Notes: a model not told the origin generated them from the sequence alone. A stretch of DNA of 64,000 nt from Mycolicibacterium nivoides (GCF_003855255.1 NZ_CP034072.1:6614753-6678752); one strand, 5' to 3'. Positions 51,903 through 60,679 are shown, counted from the stretch's first letter. Numbers and translations are program-made.

Positions 51903-52775
51903 TCAGCCGTTGTTGCGGTACATCCCCTTGACGGTGCCGTCGGGGTAGAGGTTGATGGTCCCGCCGCCGAAATCGCTGCTGACGATGACATCGATGTTGA
52001 TGGCCTCAGGTGTCGACGGATCTTCGGACGGGGTCAGCCGCAGCCACGTGCTCTTCACGTCCGCGCGTTTGGTGTTGAGCGTGTCGGGCGCGCCGCGGAG
52101 AACGGCGAGCGCCTTCTCGTAGTCGAACGCCGAGAGGTCGACGAGGCGGTCGTGGCTGTCGACACTGCTGGGCGACGTGCTCGGATCACCCCAGCCGCCG
52201 GTGTACCGGTAGTAGACCTTCTGGCGGCTGTCCTGGGGATTCGGTCGGTAGAGCAAGGCCGAGTCCGGATCGATGTGCAGCTCGAAACCCATGGTGTTGC
52301 CGAACTTCTGGCGCATCTGCTCGAACAGTCCCTTGACCCCGTTGAGCGATTGCAGCTGTGTCGGTGGGGTCAGCACCACCGGGGCGATGCCGTCGGGCAC
52401 CGCGCCCGGGTCGGGGTTGAAGCTCAGCGGCGAGGAGGTGTTTCCGTACACACCCCAGCCGATTCCCATGCCGAGCAGGACCAGCACGACGGCCGAGGCG
52501 AGCCGCAGCCCCCACCCGGGGCCGGAGGGTTTCCGGACGCGGGGCACGCGGGGCTTGACCAGCGTCGGCAACTGCACAGGTGCGTCCGCGTTCTGCAGAT
52601 CTTCGACGAGGCGGGCGAGATCCCCCAGGGTCGTGGCGTTGGTGGCCGCCGACACCCGTTGGCGGTGCTCTTCCATGGACAACTGGCCCTCACCGAGCGC
52701 GTTGTCGAGCACCTTGCAGGTGTCGTTGCGATCGCTGTCTTTGGCCCGGGTCGTCGAGGTCTGCCGAGTTGCCAC
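51903..52775 (-). CDS. DUF1707 membrane protein (Rv0048c-like)
   Basis: A 290-residue protein. The N-terminal DUF1707 domain (DSDRNDTCKVLDNALGEGQLSMEEHRQRVSAATNATTLGDLARLVEDL, about 12-62) precedes one membrane segment (LASAVVLVLLGMGIGWGVYG, about 92-111) and an external C-terminal domain. The frame is open to 53057; the GTG at 52775 gives the Rv0048c-like N-terminus. It lies 7 nt after TACGAT (52783-52788), pointing to a leaderless mRNA. The function is unknown. It is divergent from the DUF5318-ponA1 operon. Confidence 0.9.
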   Translation of the reverse strand: MATRQTSTTRAKDSDRNDTCKVLDNALGEGQLSMEEHRQRVSAATNATTLGDLARLVEDLQNADAPVQLPTLVKPRVPRVRKPSGPGWGLRLASAVVLVLLGMGIGWGVYGNTSSPLSFNPDPGAVPDGIAPVVLTPPTQLQSLNGVKGLFEQMRQKFGNTMGFELHIDPDSALLYRPNPQDSRQKVYYRYTGGWGDPSTSPSSVDSHDRLVDLSAFDYEKALAVLRGAPDTLNTKRADVKSTWLRLTPSEDPSTPEAINIDVIVSSDFGGGTINLYPDGTVKGMYRNNG

Positions 52776-52782
52776 GCCGATG

Positions 52783-52788
52783 ATCGTA
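52783..52788 (-). promoter_or_regulatory. -10 element TACGAT before the DUF1707 gene
   Basis: TACGAT on the minus strand ends 7 nt before the GTG; there is no ribosome-binding site. Confidence 0.45.
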
Positions 52789-52831
52789 AGAGGTGTGACG
52801 CGGTCGCGCCTCGGTGCGTAGGGGGTCGACG

Positions 52832-52837
52832 TACTCT
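52832..52837 (+). promoter_or_regulatory. -10 element TACTCT before the DUF5318-ponA1 operon
   Basis: TACTCT ends 7 nt before the GTG at 52845; there is no ribosome-binding site, so leaderless initiation is likely. Confidence 0.45.
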
Positions 52838-52844
52838 GGTCATC

Positions 52845-53267
52845 GTGCGATTGCAGAGACAGGTGGTGGACTACGCGCTTCGGCGGCGGTCCCTGCTGGC
52901 TGAGGTCTATTCGGGGCGCACCGGCGTCTCGGAGGTCTGTGACGCCAACCCGTACCTGCTGCGCGCGGCAAAGTTTCACGGCAAGCAGAGTTCGGTGATG
53001 TGTCCGATCTGCCGTAAAGAGCAGCTCACGCTGGTGTCGTGGGTATTCGGTGATCATCTGGGCCCGGTGTCGGGCTCAGCGCGCACCGCGGAGGAGCTGG
53101 TGATGTTGGCAACTCGTTACGACGAGTTCGCAGTCCATGTGGTTGAGGTATGCCGCACCTGCAGTTGGAATCATTTGGTCAAGTCATACGTCCTGGGCGC
53201 GCCTCGGCCGCCGAAGGCACGTGGCACTCGAGGCACGCGCAAGTCGGCGCGTACGGCCAGTGAATAG
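52845..53267 (+). CDS. DUF5318 putative zinc-ribbon protein (Rv0049-like)
   Basis: A 140-residue protein that begins MRLQRQVVDYALRRRSLLAEVYSGRTGVSEVCDANPYLLRAAKFHG and is highly conserved with Rv0049. Two CxxC pairs (CPIC near residue 53 and CRTC near residue 103) probably bind one zinc. The C-terminal tail is basic (ARGTRGTRKSARTASE). The frame extends upstream, but GTG 52845 follows TACTCT by 7 nt. It overlaps the proposed ponA1 start by 8 nt, so the two are coupled. The function is unknown. Confidence 0.9.
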   Translation: MRLQRQVVDYALRRRSLLAEVYSGRTGVSEVCDANPYLLRAAKFHGKQSSVMCPICRKEQLTLVSWVFGDHLGPVSGSARTAEELVMLATRYDEFAVHVVEVCRTCSWNHLVKSYVLGAPRPPKARGTRGTRKSARTASE

Positions 53268-55842
53268 CGAAGGGCGCCACAGCCGGTCAGCCAACGACAT
53301 CCGTAATGCGGCTGATCGCCTCGGTGCGCGCGAAAATCGGCCGCCTGCACGGGAGAAGCCTCCGGTGCGGGAAAATCCGCCCGCGCGGGAGAAGCCCCCG
53401 ATGCTGGAGAAGCCTCCGGTGCGGGAGAACCGCCCTCCGGCCCGCGAGAACGGCCCCACGGGACGGGAGAACGCTCCGACGGGACGTCCAGGTCGTCCGG
53501 CGGTGCCGCCCGACGATCGGCTGACCACGGTGCTGCCGCCGGTGCGTGACGGCGGGCCGGCGCCGCTCGATGTCGTCAGGGCGGCGATGGACGGCACTCC
53601 GCCGCCGAAACCGCAGCCACCCAAGTCTCCGCCTCCGCCGCCGGGAGGCGGCCGCGGATCGGGCCCCTCGGGTCCGTCGGGGCAGGGGCCCGAGCCGACT
53701 CGGCGGTTCCACATCAACTGGAAGCTGGTCCGGCGTCTGTCGATCGCCGCGGTGGTGGCGATGATCCTGCTTCCGCTGGTGACGTTCGGTATGGCGTACA
53801 TGATCGTGGACGTCCCGCAGCCCGGCGATATCCGGACCAACCAGGTGTCGACGATCCTGGCCAGCGACGGCAGCGAGATCGCCAAGATCGTTCCGCCCGA
53901 AGGCAACCGGGTCGACGTCGGCATCGACAAGATCCCGGAGCACGTCCGCAACGCGGTGATGGCCGCAGAGGACCGCGATTTCTATACCAATCCGGGCTTC
54001 TCGTTCACCGCGCTGTTGCGCGCGATCAAGAACAACCTGGTCGGCGGTGATCTCCAGGGCGGATCGACCATCACCCAGCAGTACGTCAAGAACGCACTGG
54101 TAGGTGACGAGCGCTCGGGTATCGGCGGTTTGATCCGCAAGGCCAAGGAGTTGGTCATCTCGACCAAGATGGCCAGCGAGTGGTCCAAAGACGCTGTGAT
54201 GCAGGCGTATCTGAACATGATCTATTTCGGTCGCGGCTCGTACGGGATCGCCGCGGCCGCCAAGGCGTACTTCGACAAGCCGGTCGAACAGCTCAACGTC
54301 GCAGAGGGCGCACTGATGGCCGCGCTGATCCAGAGGCCGTCGACGCTGGACCCCGCGGTGGATCCCGAGGGCGCCGCCGAGCGGTGGAACTGGGTGCTCG
54401 ACGGCATGGTCGACATGGGCGCGCTGTCAGCCCAGGAACGTGCCGGGCAGGTGTTCCCGCCGACCGTGCCACCAGACCAGGCCCGCCAGCAGAACCAGAC
54501 CTCCGGCCCGAACGGACTGATCGAGCGGCAGGTCACGAAGGAACTGCTCGATCTGTTCGACATCAGTGAGCAGGCACTGAACACCGAAGGTCTGCAGGTC
54601 ACCACCACGATCGACCCGCAGGCCCAGCAGGCCGCGGAGAACGCGGTGACCAAGTACATGGACGGTCAGGACCCCGACATGCGGACCGCGGTGGTCTCCA
54701 TCGATCCACGCGACGGCGCGGTCAAGGCCTACTACGGCGGATCGGATGCCAACGGCTTCGACTTCGCCCAGGCCGGGTTGCCGACCGGGTCGTCGTTCAA
54801 GGTGTTCGCGCTCGTCGCGGCCCTGCAACAGGGCATCGGCCTGGGCTACCAGGTCGACAGCGGGCCGGTCACGGTGAACGGCATCAAGATCACCAACGTC
54901 GAGGGTGAGGGCTGCGGGGTCTGCTCGATCGCCGAGGCGCTCAAGCGGTCGCTCAACACCAGCTACTACCGGCTGATGCTCAAGCTCGAGCACGGTCCCG
55001 AGGACGTGGCCAAGGCCGCGCACGATGCCGGCGTGGCGGAGAGCTTCCCCGGCGTCGAGCACACGCTGTCCGAGGACGGCAAGGGTGGCCCGCCGAACAA
55101 CGGTGTGGTGCTGGGCCAGTACCAGTCCCGGGTGATCGACATGGCCTCGGCGTACGCAACGCTGGCGGCCTCCGGCGTCTATCACAAGCCGCACTTCGTG
55201 CAGAAGGTCGTGAACTCCTCGGGGCAGGTGTTGTTCGACGCATCCAGCCAGGACAACGGTGAACAGCGCATCGACAAGGCGGTCGCCGACAACGTCTCGG
55301 CGGCCATGCAGCCGATCGCCGGCTGGTCGCGCGGGCACAACCTGGCCGGCGGACGCGCCTCGGCCGCCAAGACGGGCACCAACCAGCTCGGCGACACCGG
55401 CGACAACCGCGACGCCTGGATGGTCGGATACACGCCGTCGCTTTCGACCGCGGTCTGGGTGGGTACCTCCGACGGCGTGAACCCGTTGAAGACACCAGGG
55501 GGCGGGCCGGTCTACGGATCCGGACTGCCGTCGGACATCTGGAAATCCACCATGGACGGTGCGCTGAAAGGTACCGACAACGAGACGTTCCCGAAGCCGA
55601 CCGAGATCGGTGGCTACGCGGGTGTGCCGCAGGCCCCGCCGCCCCCGCCCGCTCCCGGTACACCGGGTGGCCCGCCGATCGCGGTGATGCCGTCGGAGAC
55701 CGTGATTCAGCCGACCATCGAAGTGGCCCCGGGCATCACGATCCCGATCGGGCCTCCGACGACCGTGCCGATCGGCCCGCCGCCGGGAGCGCCCGTCGTG
55801 CCCGGCGCGCCGGGTGTCCCGGTGCCACCGCCGCCTCCGTGA
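53260..55842 (+). CDS. ponA1: Bifunctional penicillin-binding protein PonA1
   Basis: Class A PBP that polymerises and cross-links peptidoglycan at the growing poles. It has 860 residues: a disordered cytoplasmic N-terminus with REKPP/RENPP repeats (about 24-72) and Pro-rich stretches, one membrane anchor (about 158-180), then the GT51 transglycosylase with EDRDFYTNPGFSF and GGSTITQQYVKNAL. The transpeptidase carries SxxK (TGSSFK), SxN (SLNTSYY) and KTGT. A Pro-rich C-terminal tail follows. The GTG at 53260 overlaps DUF5318; its ribosome-binding site is weak. Confidence 0.97.
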   Translation: MNSEGRHSRSANDIRNAADRLGARENRPPAREKPPVRENPPAREKPPMLEKPPVRENRPPARENGPTGRENAPTGRPGRPAVPPDDRLTTVLPPVRDGGPAPLDVVRAAMDGTPPPKPQPPKSPPPPPGGGRGSGPSGPSGQGPEPTRRFHINWKLVRRLSIAAVVAMILLPLVTFGMAYMIVDVPQPGDIRTNQVSTILASDGSEIAKIVPPEGNRVDVGIDKIPEHVRNAVMAAEDRDFYTNPGFSFTALLRAIKNNLVGGDLQGGSTITQQYVKNALVGDERSGIGGLIRKAKELVISTKMASEWSKDAVMQAYLNMIYFGRGSYGIAAAAKAYFDKPVEQLNVAEGALMAALIQRPSTLDPAVDPEGAAERWNWVLDGMVDMGALSAQERAGQVFPPTVPPDQARQQNQTSGPNGLIERQVTKELLDLFDISEQALNTEGLQVTTTIDPQAQQAAENAVTKYMDGQDPDMRTAVVSIDPRDGAVKAYYGGSDANGFDFAQAGLPTGSSFKVFALVAALQQGIGLGYQVDSGPVTVNGIKITNVEGEGCGVCSIAEALKRSLNTSYYRLMLKLEHGPEDVAKAAHDAGVAESFPGVEHTLSEDGKGGPPNNGVVLGQYQSRVIDMASAYATLAASGVYHKPHFVQKVVNSSGQVLFDASSQDNGEQRIDKAVADNVSAAMQPIAGWSRGHNLAGGRASAAKTGTNQLGDTGDNRDAWMVGYTPSLSTAVWVGTSDGVNPLKTPGGGPVYGSGLPSDIWKSTMDGALKGTDNETFPKPTEIGGYAGVPQAPPPPPAPGTPGGPPIAVMPSETVIQPTIEVAPGITIPIGPPTTVPIGPPPGAPVVPGAPGVPVPPPPP

Positions 55843-57491
55843 CGGACCGGGTATCGCCGGCTCCGCTCGCCGAGCTGAATTCGCCGGCTCCGCTGGCAGA
55901 AGACCAGCGGAGCGCCGACGACCGCGATCTGCCCAGCCGCAACGACCGGCTGGCCGAGGCGCTGTCGCAGACCGTGGGCGGACCCGTCGGCCGTCACGCG
56001 CTGATCGGCCGGGCGCGGTTCATGACCCCATTGCGGGTGATGTTCGTGATCGCAGTGGTGTTCCTGGCGTTGGGCTATACGACCAAGTCCGCCTGTCTGC
56101 AGACGACCGGCAGCGGCACCGCGGGCCAGCGGGTGGCCAACTGGGAGAACAACCGCGCCTACTACGAGCTGTGTTACTCCGACACGGTGCCGCTGTACAC
56201 CGCAGAGTTGTTGAACCTGGGCAAGTTCCCCTACAAGTCCAGCTGGGTCGAGAACGACGCGACGGGCAAGCCGCGCATGCAGTACGACGGCAGCCCGGCG
56301 ATCCGCTACATGGAGTATCCGGTGCTCACCGGGCTCTACCAGTACGTGTCGATGTCGCTGGCCAAGACCTACACCGCGGTGACCAAGCTGGTGTCGGTGC
56401 CGCTCATCGCCGAAGTGGTGATGTTCTTCAACATCTCGGCTTTCGGCCTGGCACTGGCCTGGTTGGCCACGGTCTGGGCCACCTCGCGATTGGCCGGCCG
56501 GCGGGTGTGGGATGCCGCGCTGGTGGCGGGCTCGCCGATCGTGATCTTCCAGGTGTTCACCAATTTCGACGCGCTGGCGACCGCTGCCGCCGCGGGCGCG
56601 ATGCTGGCCTGGGCCCGCCGAAAACCGGTGTGGGCCGGGGCGCTGATCGGAATCGGTGTGGCGGCCAAGCTGTATCCGCTGTTGCTGTTCGTCCCGCTGC
56701 TGCTGCTCGGGCTGCGCACCGGGCGCCTGCGCGAGGTCGGTAAGGCCGCGCTGACCGCAGTCGTGACGTGGTTGCTGATCAATCTGCCGATCATGGTGCT
56801 CTTCCCACGGGGATGGTCAGAGTTCTTCCGGCTCAACACCCGTCGCGGCGATGACATGGACTCGCTGTACAACGTGGTGAAGTCGTTCAGCGACTGGCGC
56901 GGCTTCGATCCGGATCTCGGTTTCTGGCAGCCGCCGACGGTGCTCAACACCGTCACCGCGGTGTTGTTCGTGGCCTGCTGTATCGCGATCGGCTACATCG
57001 CGTTGACCGCACCGCAGCGGCCGCGGCTGGCGCAACTGGCATTCCTGGTGGTGGCCGCGTTCCTGCTGACCAACAAGGTGTGGAGCCCGCAGTTCTCGCT
57101 GTGGCTGGTGCCGCTGGCGGTGCTGGCGCTACCGCATCGCCGAATCCTGTTGGCGTGGATGACGATCGACGCCCTGGTATGGATACCGCGCATGCTCTAT
57201 CTGTACGGCGAACAGAACAAAGGTCTGCCCGAACAGTGGTTCACCACCACGGTGTTGGTTCGCGATCTTGCGGTGATCGTGTTGTGTGCGTTGGTCATTC
57301 GCCAGATCCACCGTCCGCGGCTCGATCTGGTCCGGCACGGCGGCCGTATCGACGATCCCACCGGCGGGGTGTTCGACCGCGCGCCCGACGCTCCGCCGCG
57401 TTGGCTGCCGGACTGGTTGCGTCCCTCGGCGGACCGCGTCCGGATCGAGCCGAGGCCGGACCCCGAGCCGGAGCTGGCCGGTTCTCGGTAG
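55839..57491 (+). CDS. GT87-like polytopic membrane glycosyltransferase (Rv0051-like)
   Basis: A 550-residue membrane protein with about ten hydrophobic segments after a 65-residue cytoplasmic N-terminus, and a large external loop after segment 1 (LGYTTKSACLQTTGSG ... YMEYPVLTGLYQYVS). It resembles GT87/GT-C mannosyltransferases that use polyprenyl-phosphate sugars. The donor and acceptor are unknown. The GTG start overlaps the ponA1 stop (GTGA), so it is coupled to the PBP, as Rv0050-Rv0051 are. Confidence 0.88.
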   Translation: MTDRVSPAPLAELNSPAPLAEDQRSADDRDLPSRNDRLAEALSQTVGGPVGRHALIGRARFMTPLRVMFVIAVVFLALGYTTKSACLQTTGSGTAGQRVANWENNRAYYELCYSDTVPLYTAELLNLGKFPYKSSWVENDATGKPRMQYDGSPAIRYMEYPVLTGLYQYVSMSLAKTYTAVTKLVSVPLIAEVVMFFNISAFGLALAWLATVWATSRLAGRRVWDAALVAGSPIVIFQVFTNFDALATAAAAGAMLAWARRKPVWAGALIGIGVAAKLYPLLLFVPLLLLGLRTGRLREVGKAALTAVVTWLLINLPIMVLFPRGWSEFFRLNTRRGDDMDSLYNVVKSFSDWRGFDPDLGFWQPPTVLNTVTAVLFVACCIAIGYIALTAPQRPRLAQLAFLVVAAFLLTNKVWSPQFSLWLVPLAVLALPHRRILLAWMTIDALVWIPRMLYLYGEQNKGLPEQWFTTTVLVRDLAVIVLCALVIRQIHRPRLDLVRHGGRIDDPTGGVFDRAPDAPPRWLPDWLRPSADRVRIEPRPDPEPELAGSR

Positions 57492-57503
57492 ACGCCCGCG
57501 ATC

Positions 57504-58112
57504 TCAGCCCGGATAGGGCGGGTAGAACTGGGGCGCAATCGCATTCCGCTTCGCCCGGATCCACGCGGTCGTCGACGGCAGCATGGCCAGCACGAGCGTC
57601 AGGACGGGCACGACAATGCCCACGATGACGGCGACGCCGATGGAGACGGGCTCACGGCTGGGTTCGCCCGAGATGCCGATGACCATGTCGCCGATGGCGG
57701 CCATACCGAACAAGATGGCCACGGCGCATCCGCCCACGACGAGCCGGCGCCCGATCGTCTTGCGCCGAAACAGCAGTATCGCTCCGATGAAGAGTGCCAA
57801 TGCGAAGGCGATGCCCAACAGACCGAAGACGGCGCCCGCGACGTCGAATTCACCGTCCATGATCATGATGATCACGGAGAGCACGGCGAAGCAGGTACCG
57901 ACCAATCCGCCCACCAGTCCCAGGAGCCCGGCGATGATCCCCGTGGCACCGCTGGGACCGCCCGGCGGCTTCGGCTGATAGCCGCTCGGATAACCGGCAG
58001 GCGGATATCCGGGTTGGTGCGGCCACCCCGGTTGTTGCGGGTAGCCGGGCGGGCGGCCGTAGACCGGCTGTCCGGGGAACCCCTGCCCATGAGGTCCGTG
58101 CGGGTAGTTCAT
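57504..58112 (-). CDS. Tandem paralog 4: Pro/Tyr/Gly-rich small membrane protein
   Basis: A 202-residue protein. The N-terminus (1-55) is rich in Pro, Gly, Tyr and Gln (MNYPHGPHGQGFPGQPVYGR). Four hydrophobic segments follow, with a conserved loop LLFRRKTIGRRLVVGGC before the third. The end [25 protein letters not shown] is shared with paralogs 1 and 2. The ATG follows GAGAGGGA. The first 29 bp of the 3' end are identical in DNA to those of two neighbours. The function is unknown. It is the last gene of a co-oriented array of four and is convergent with the GT87 gene. Confidence 0.85.
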   Translation of the reverse strand: MNYPHGPHGQGFPGQPVYGRPPGYPQQPGWPHQPGYPPAGYPSGYQPKPPGGPSGATGIIAGLLGLVGGLVGTCFAVLSVIIMIMDGEFDVAGAVFGLLGIAFALALFIGAILLFRRKTIGRRLVVGGCAVAILFGMAAIGDMVIGISGEPSREPVSIGVAVIVGIVVPVLTLVLAMLPSTTAWIRAKRNAIAPQFYPPYPG

Positions 58113-58145
58113 ACATCCCTCTCGAAGGCACGATCAAAGCGCGGT

Positions 58146-58766
58146 TCAGCTTGAAAGGGTAGGGGGAGAAGGAGATACCCCCGGATTCGGCTTCACCTGG
58201 ATCCAGGCCGCGGTCGACGGGAGCACGGCCAGCACGATCGTGGCAATCGGCAGCACGAGACTCAGGACTGCGAGCCCGCTGGTGCCGGGGGCGCCGTAGC
58301 GGGCTGCCGCGCCGAGACTGAGCCCCAGGCTAATGAGGCTGCCCAGGACGATCAGCACACAGCCGCTGACAATGAGCGTGCGGCCGATCATCTTGCGCTG
58401 CAGCAGCGTCACCGTTCCGGCCAAGAGCAGGAGTCCGCACACCACGCTGAGCAGGGTCGCGAGGACGGTCAGTGCGAGCACGCCGGGGGACCTCAAGGCC
58501 AACGTCCGCAGGCCCGCGTCGCCGGCGAGCGCGGCAAGTCCGATCAGCCCGACGATTCCGTTGCCGAGGGTCATCGCGGCGCCGAGCCCGGCCAGGACGG
58601 CTGTGAGGATCGCCGTGACCCGGCTCGGCGAGACCGCCGCCTCGGGCTGCGGTGCATCCGGCGGGGTGTCGCCCAGCGGATACTTGGGCTGTTGATGGCC
58701 GAGCTGCTCCGGATAACTGGGCTCGCCGGGATACTCCGGGCCCTGGGGCGCGTGGGGAGAGGTCAC
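58146..58766 (-). CDS. Tandem paralog 3: diverged small membrane protein
   Basis: A 206-residue protein of the same design: a Pro/Tyr/Glu-rich N-terminus (GPEYPGEPSYPEQLGHQQPK), four hydrophobic segments, the loop LLQRKMIGRTLIVSGC, and VLPSTAAWIQVKPNPG near the end. It lacks the QFYPPYPG ending of the others (it finishes SPSPPTLSS), so it is the most diverged copy. The frame is open to 58802; the GTG at 58766 is chosen because CGGAG precedes it closely. The function is unknown. Confidence 0.82.
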   Translation of the reverse strand: MTSPHAPQGPEYPGEPSYPEQLGHQQPKYPLGDTPPDAPQPEAAVSPSRVTAILTAVLAGLGAAMTLGNGIVGLIGLAALAGDAGLRTLALRSPGVLALTVLATLLSVVCGLLLLAGTVTLLQRKMIGRTLIVSGCVLIVLGSLISLGLSLGAAARYGAPGTSGLAVLSLVLPIATIVLAVLPSTAAWIQVKPNPGVSPSPPTLSS

Positions 58767-58832
58767 TGCTGCTCCGATCCTGGGTGATTGGCGGGTCCGC
58801 ACAGAGGGATTCGCAGATCAGCCGGTGTCAGC

Positions 58833-59444
58833 TCAGCCCGGATAGGGCGGGTAGAACTGGGGTGCAACCGGATACTGTCTCGCCTTGATCCACGCCGTCG
58901 TCGACGGGAGCAGGACCAGAACGATCGTCGTGATCGCGAACATGACACCCACGAGGTCGGGCCCCACCCCGCGGTCGTACTCATAGTCCGCGATGAACGA
59001 GGGCAGCAACGTCAAGTTGATCAGGGTGCTCAGAATGGACACGGCACACCCCGCGACCACGAGCCAGCGGCCAACCATCTTGCGTAGCAACAGCGTCACC
59101 GTTCCGATCAGAAGCAGCAGCCCGGAGACGACGTTCAGCACGGTAATGGCGATGAGCCCGGTCCACGGGTTGTCGGTTGATCCGGTGGCATCGGTCGACG
59201 CGCCGATCATGATGGCGAGTCCGAAGGCCATGGCGATGCCGCCGACGAAGTTCGCCAGGCCGCCGAGCCCGGCAAGGACACCGGCGATGATGCCCGTGAC
59301 CCCGCTGGGTTTCTGGGGCGCCGCGGCGAAGGGCTGCTGTGGAAAGCCTGGCTGCGGAAAGGGTTGCGGCGGAAAGCCCGGCTGCTGCGGCCCGCCGGAT
59401 TGCGGTGGAAATCCCTGCCCATACGACCCGTACGGATAGCTCAC
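58833..59444 (-). CDS. Tandem paralog 2: Pro/Tyr/Gly-rich small membrane protein
   Basis: A 203-residue protein. The N-terminus MSYPYGSYGQGFPPQSGG is followed by Phe/Pro/Gln repeats ([17 protein letters not shown]), then four hydrophobic segments starting [17 protein letters not shown]. The loop LLRKMVGRWLVVAGC and the end [25 protein letters not shown] follow. The GTG at 59444 follows AGGGGGG. It is very similar to paralog 1, especially at both ends, which suggests a recent duplication or gene conversion. The function is unknown. Confidence 0.85.
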   Translation of the reverse strand: MSYPYGSYGQGFPPQSGGPQQPGFPPQPFPQPGFPQQPFAAAPQKPSGVTGIIAGVLAGLGGLANFVGGIAMAFGLAIMIGASTDATGSTDNPWTGLIAITVLNVVSGLLLLIGTVTLLLRKMVGRWLVVAGCAVSILSTLINLTLLPSFIADYEYDRGVGPDLVGVMFAITTIVLVLLPSTTAWIKARQYPVAPQFYPPYPG

Positions 59445-59532
59445 GGACCCCCCTCGACGACACGATCACGAGGCCCGGCGAATCGACAGTGGTCGACCGC
59501 GTGCGGCACTCGTAGCTCGGGAAGTTACCAGC

Positions 59533-60231
59533 TCAGCCCGGATAGGGCGGGTAGAACTGGGGTGCAACCGGATTCGGTTTCGCTTTGATCCACGCGGTCG
59601 TCGACGGCAGCATGGCCAGCACGAGCGTCGCGACGGGGAAGACGAGACCGAACAGTGTGAACACACCGCCGCCGCCGTAGGAACCGTAGGCGGCGGATGT
59701 CGCGGCGGCAGCCACGCCGAAGCTGATCAGGCTGCTCAGGATCGCCAGGCCGCAGGCGCCGACCACGAGCCAGCGGCCGAGCATCCTTCGTTGGAACAGC
59801 AACACCGCTCCGACGGCGATGATCAGGCCGAAGACGAAGTTGAACAGGATCGCGACGATCAGCACCGCGTACACCCCGCCGGAAAGGCTGGCCTCGGTGC
59901 CTGCTGCGGCGAGGCCGATGGCCGCGAGCACTCCGCCGCCGAGGCCTGACACGGCGCCCAGGGCCGCGAGTACCGCGGCGATGATGCCCGTGACACCACT
60001 GGGTTCGGGCCCCGGCATCCCGTAAGGCTGGTGTTGGAAGCCACCCTGCTGCGGGTACCCGGGCGGCGGGAAGCCTGGCTGCTGGGGAAAGCCGGGTTGT
60101 TGTGGGTAGCCAGGCTGCTGTGGGTAGCCGGATTGCTGTGGGTAGCCGGCCTGCGGCGGGAAGCCTGGCTGCTGCGGTTGACCGGGTTGTCCCGGAACCC
60201 CCTGCCCGTAAGGCCCGTACGGATAGTTCAC
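59533..60231 (-). CDS. Tandem paralog 1: membrane protein with YPQQ repeats
   Basis: A 232-residue protein, the longest of the four because its N-terminus carries repeated GYPQQPG/GFPQQPG units (residues 29-63; DNA 60043-60147). It begins [15 protein letters not shown] and has four hydrophobic segments from [17 protein letters not shown]. The loop [17 protein letters not shown] and the shared end [25 protein letters not shown] follow. The GTG follows GAGGGGGA. It is the first gene of the array and is divergent from rpsF. The role is unknown; low-complexity tails of this sort often mediate membrane-proximal protein contacts. Confidence 0.86.
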   Translation of the reverse strand: MNYPYGPYGQGVPGQPGQPQQPGFPPQAGYPQQSGYPQQPGYPQQPGFPQQPGFPPPGYPQQGGFQHQPYGMPGPEPSGVTGIIAAVLAALGAVSGLGGGVLAAIGLAAAGTEASLSGGVYAVLIVAILFNFVFGLIIAVGAVLLFQRRMLGRWLVVGACGLAILSSLISFGVAAAATSAAYGSYGGGGVFTLFGLVFPVATLVLAMLPSTTAWIKAKPNPVAPQFYPPYPG

Positions 60232-60388
60232 GCATCCCCCTCGACTCCAGGACCAAGGAGCTCACCCTATACGGATTTCGCAGATCAGGACGGTTTCGGG
60301 TAGCCTGGGCCGGTTGCCGACGCAGGCGACCCTCCTGCCACGGAATCCGCCGTGGCCGTACACGACCAGAGGAGGTGATGAGGTTCTA

Positions 60389-60679
60389 ATGCGTCCATAC
60401 GAAATCATGGTCATTCTCGACCCCACACTTGACGAGCGCACCGTAGCTCCATCGTTGGAGGCGTTCCTGAACGTCGTCCGCAAGGATGGCGGTTCTGTCG
60501 ACAAGGTCGACATCTGGGGACGCCGCCGGCTGGCTTACGAGATTGCCAAGCACGCCGAGGGCATCTACGCCGTTGTCGACGTCAAGGCTGAACCGGCCAC
60601 CGTGTCCGAGCTCGACCGTCAGCTCAACCTGAACGAGTCCGTGCTGCGGACCAAGGTGATGCGGACCGACAAGCACTAA
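60389..60679 (+). CDS. rpsF: 30S ribosomal protein S6
   Basis: Ribosomal protein of the small subunit that pairs with S18, 96 residues. It starts [19 protein letters not shown] and has the family block [21 protein letters not shown]. The start is the ATG at 60389. GGAGG (60371-60375) is 13 nt upstream, slightly far, and an ATG-AGG-TTC-TAA mini-frame (60378-60389) lies between, ending at the start codon. It leads the rpsF-ssb-rpsR-rplI operon. Confidence 0.97.
   Translation: MRPYEIMVILDPTLDERTVAPSLEAFLNVVRKDGGSVDKVDIWGRRRLAYEIAKHAEGIYAVVDVKAEPATVSELDRQLNLNESVLRTKVMRTDKH

Noticed and set aside
53329..53475. The regular repeats of ponA1 considered as CRISPR-like array
   Set aside because: The units are in frame, coding and directly adjacent, without spacers; they form a protein low-complexity tract.
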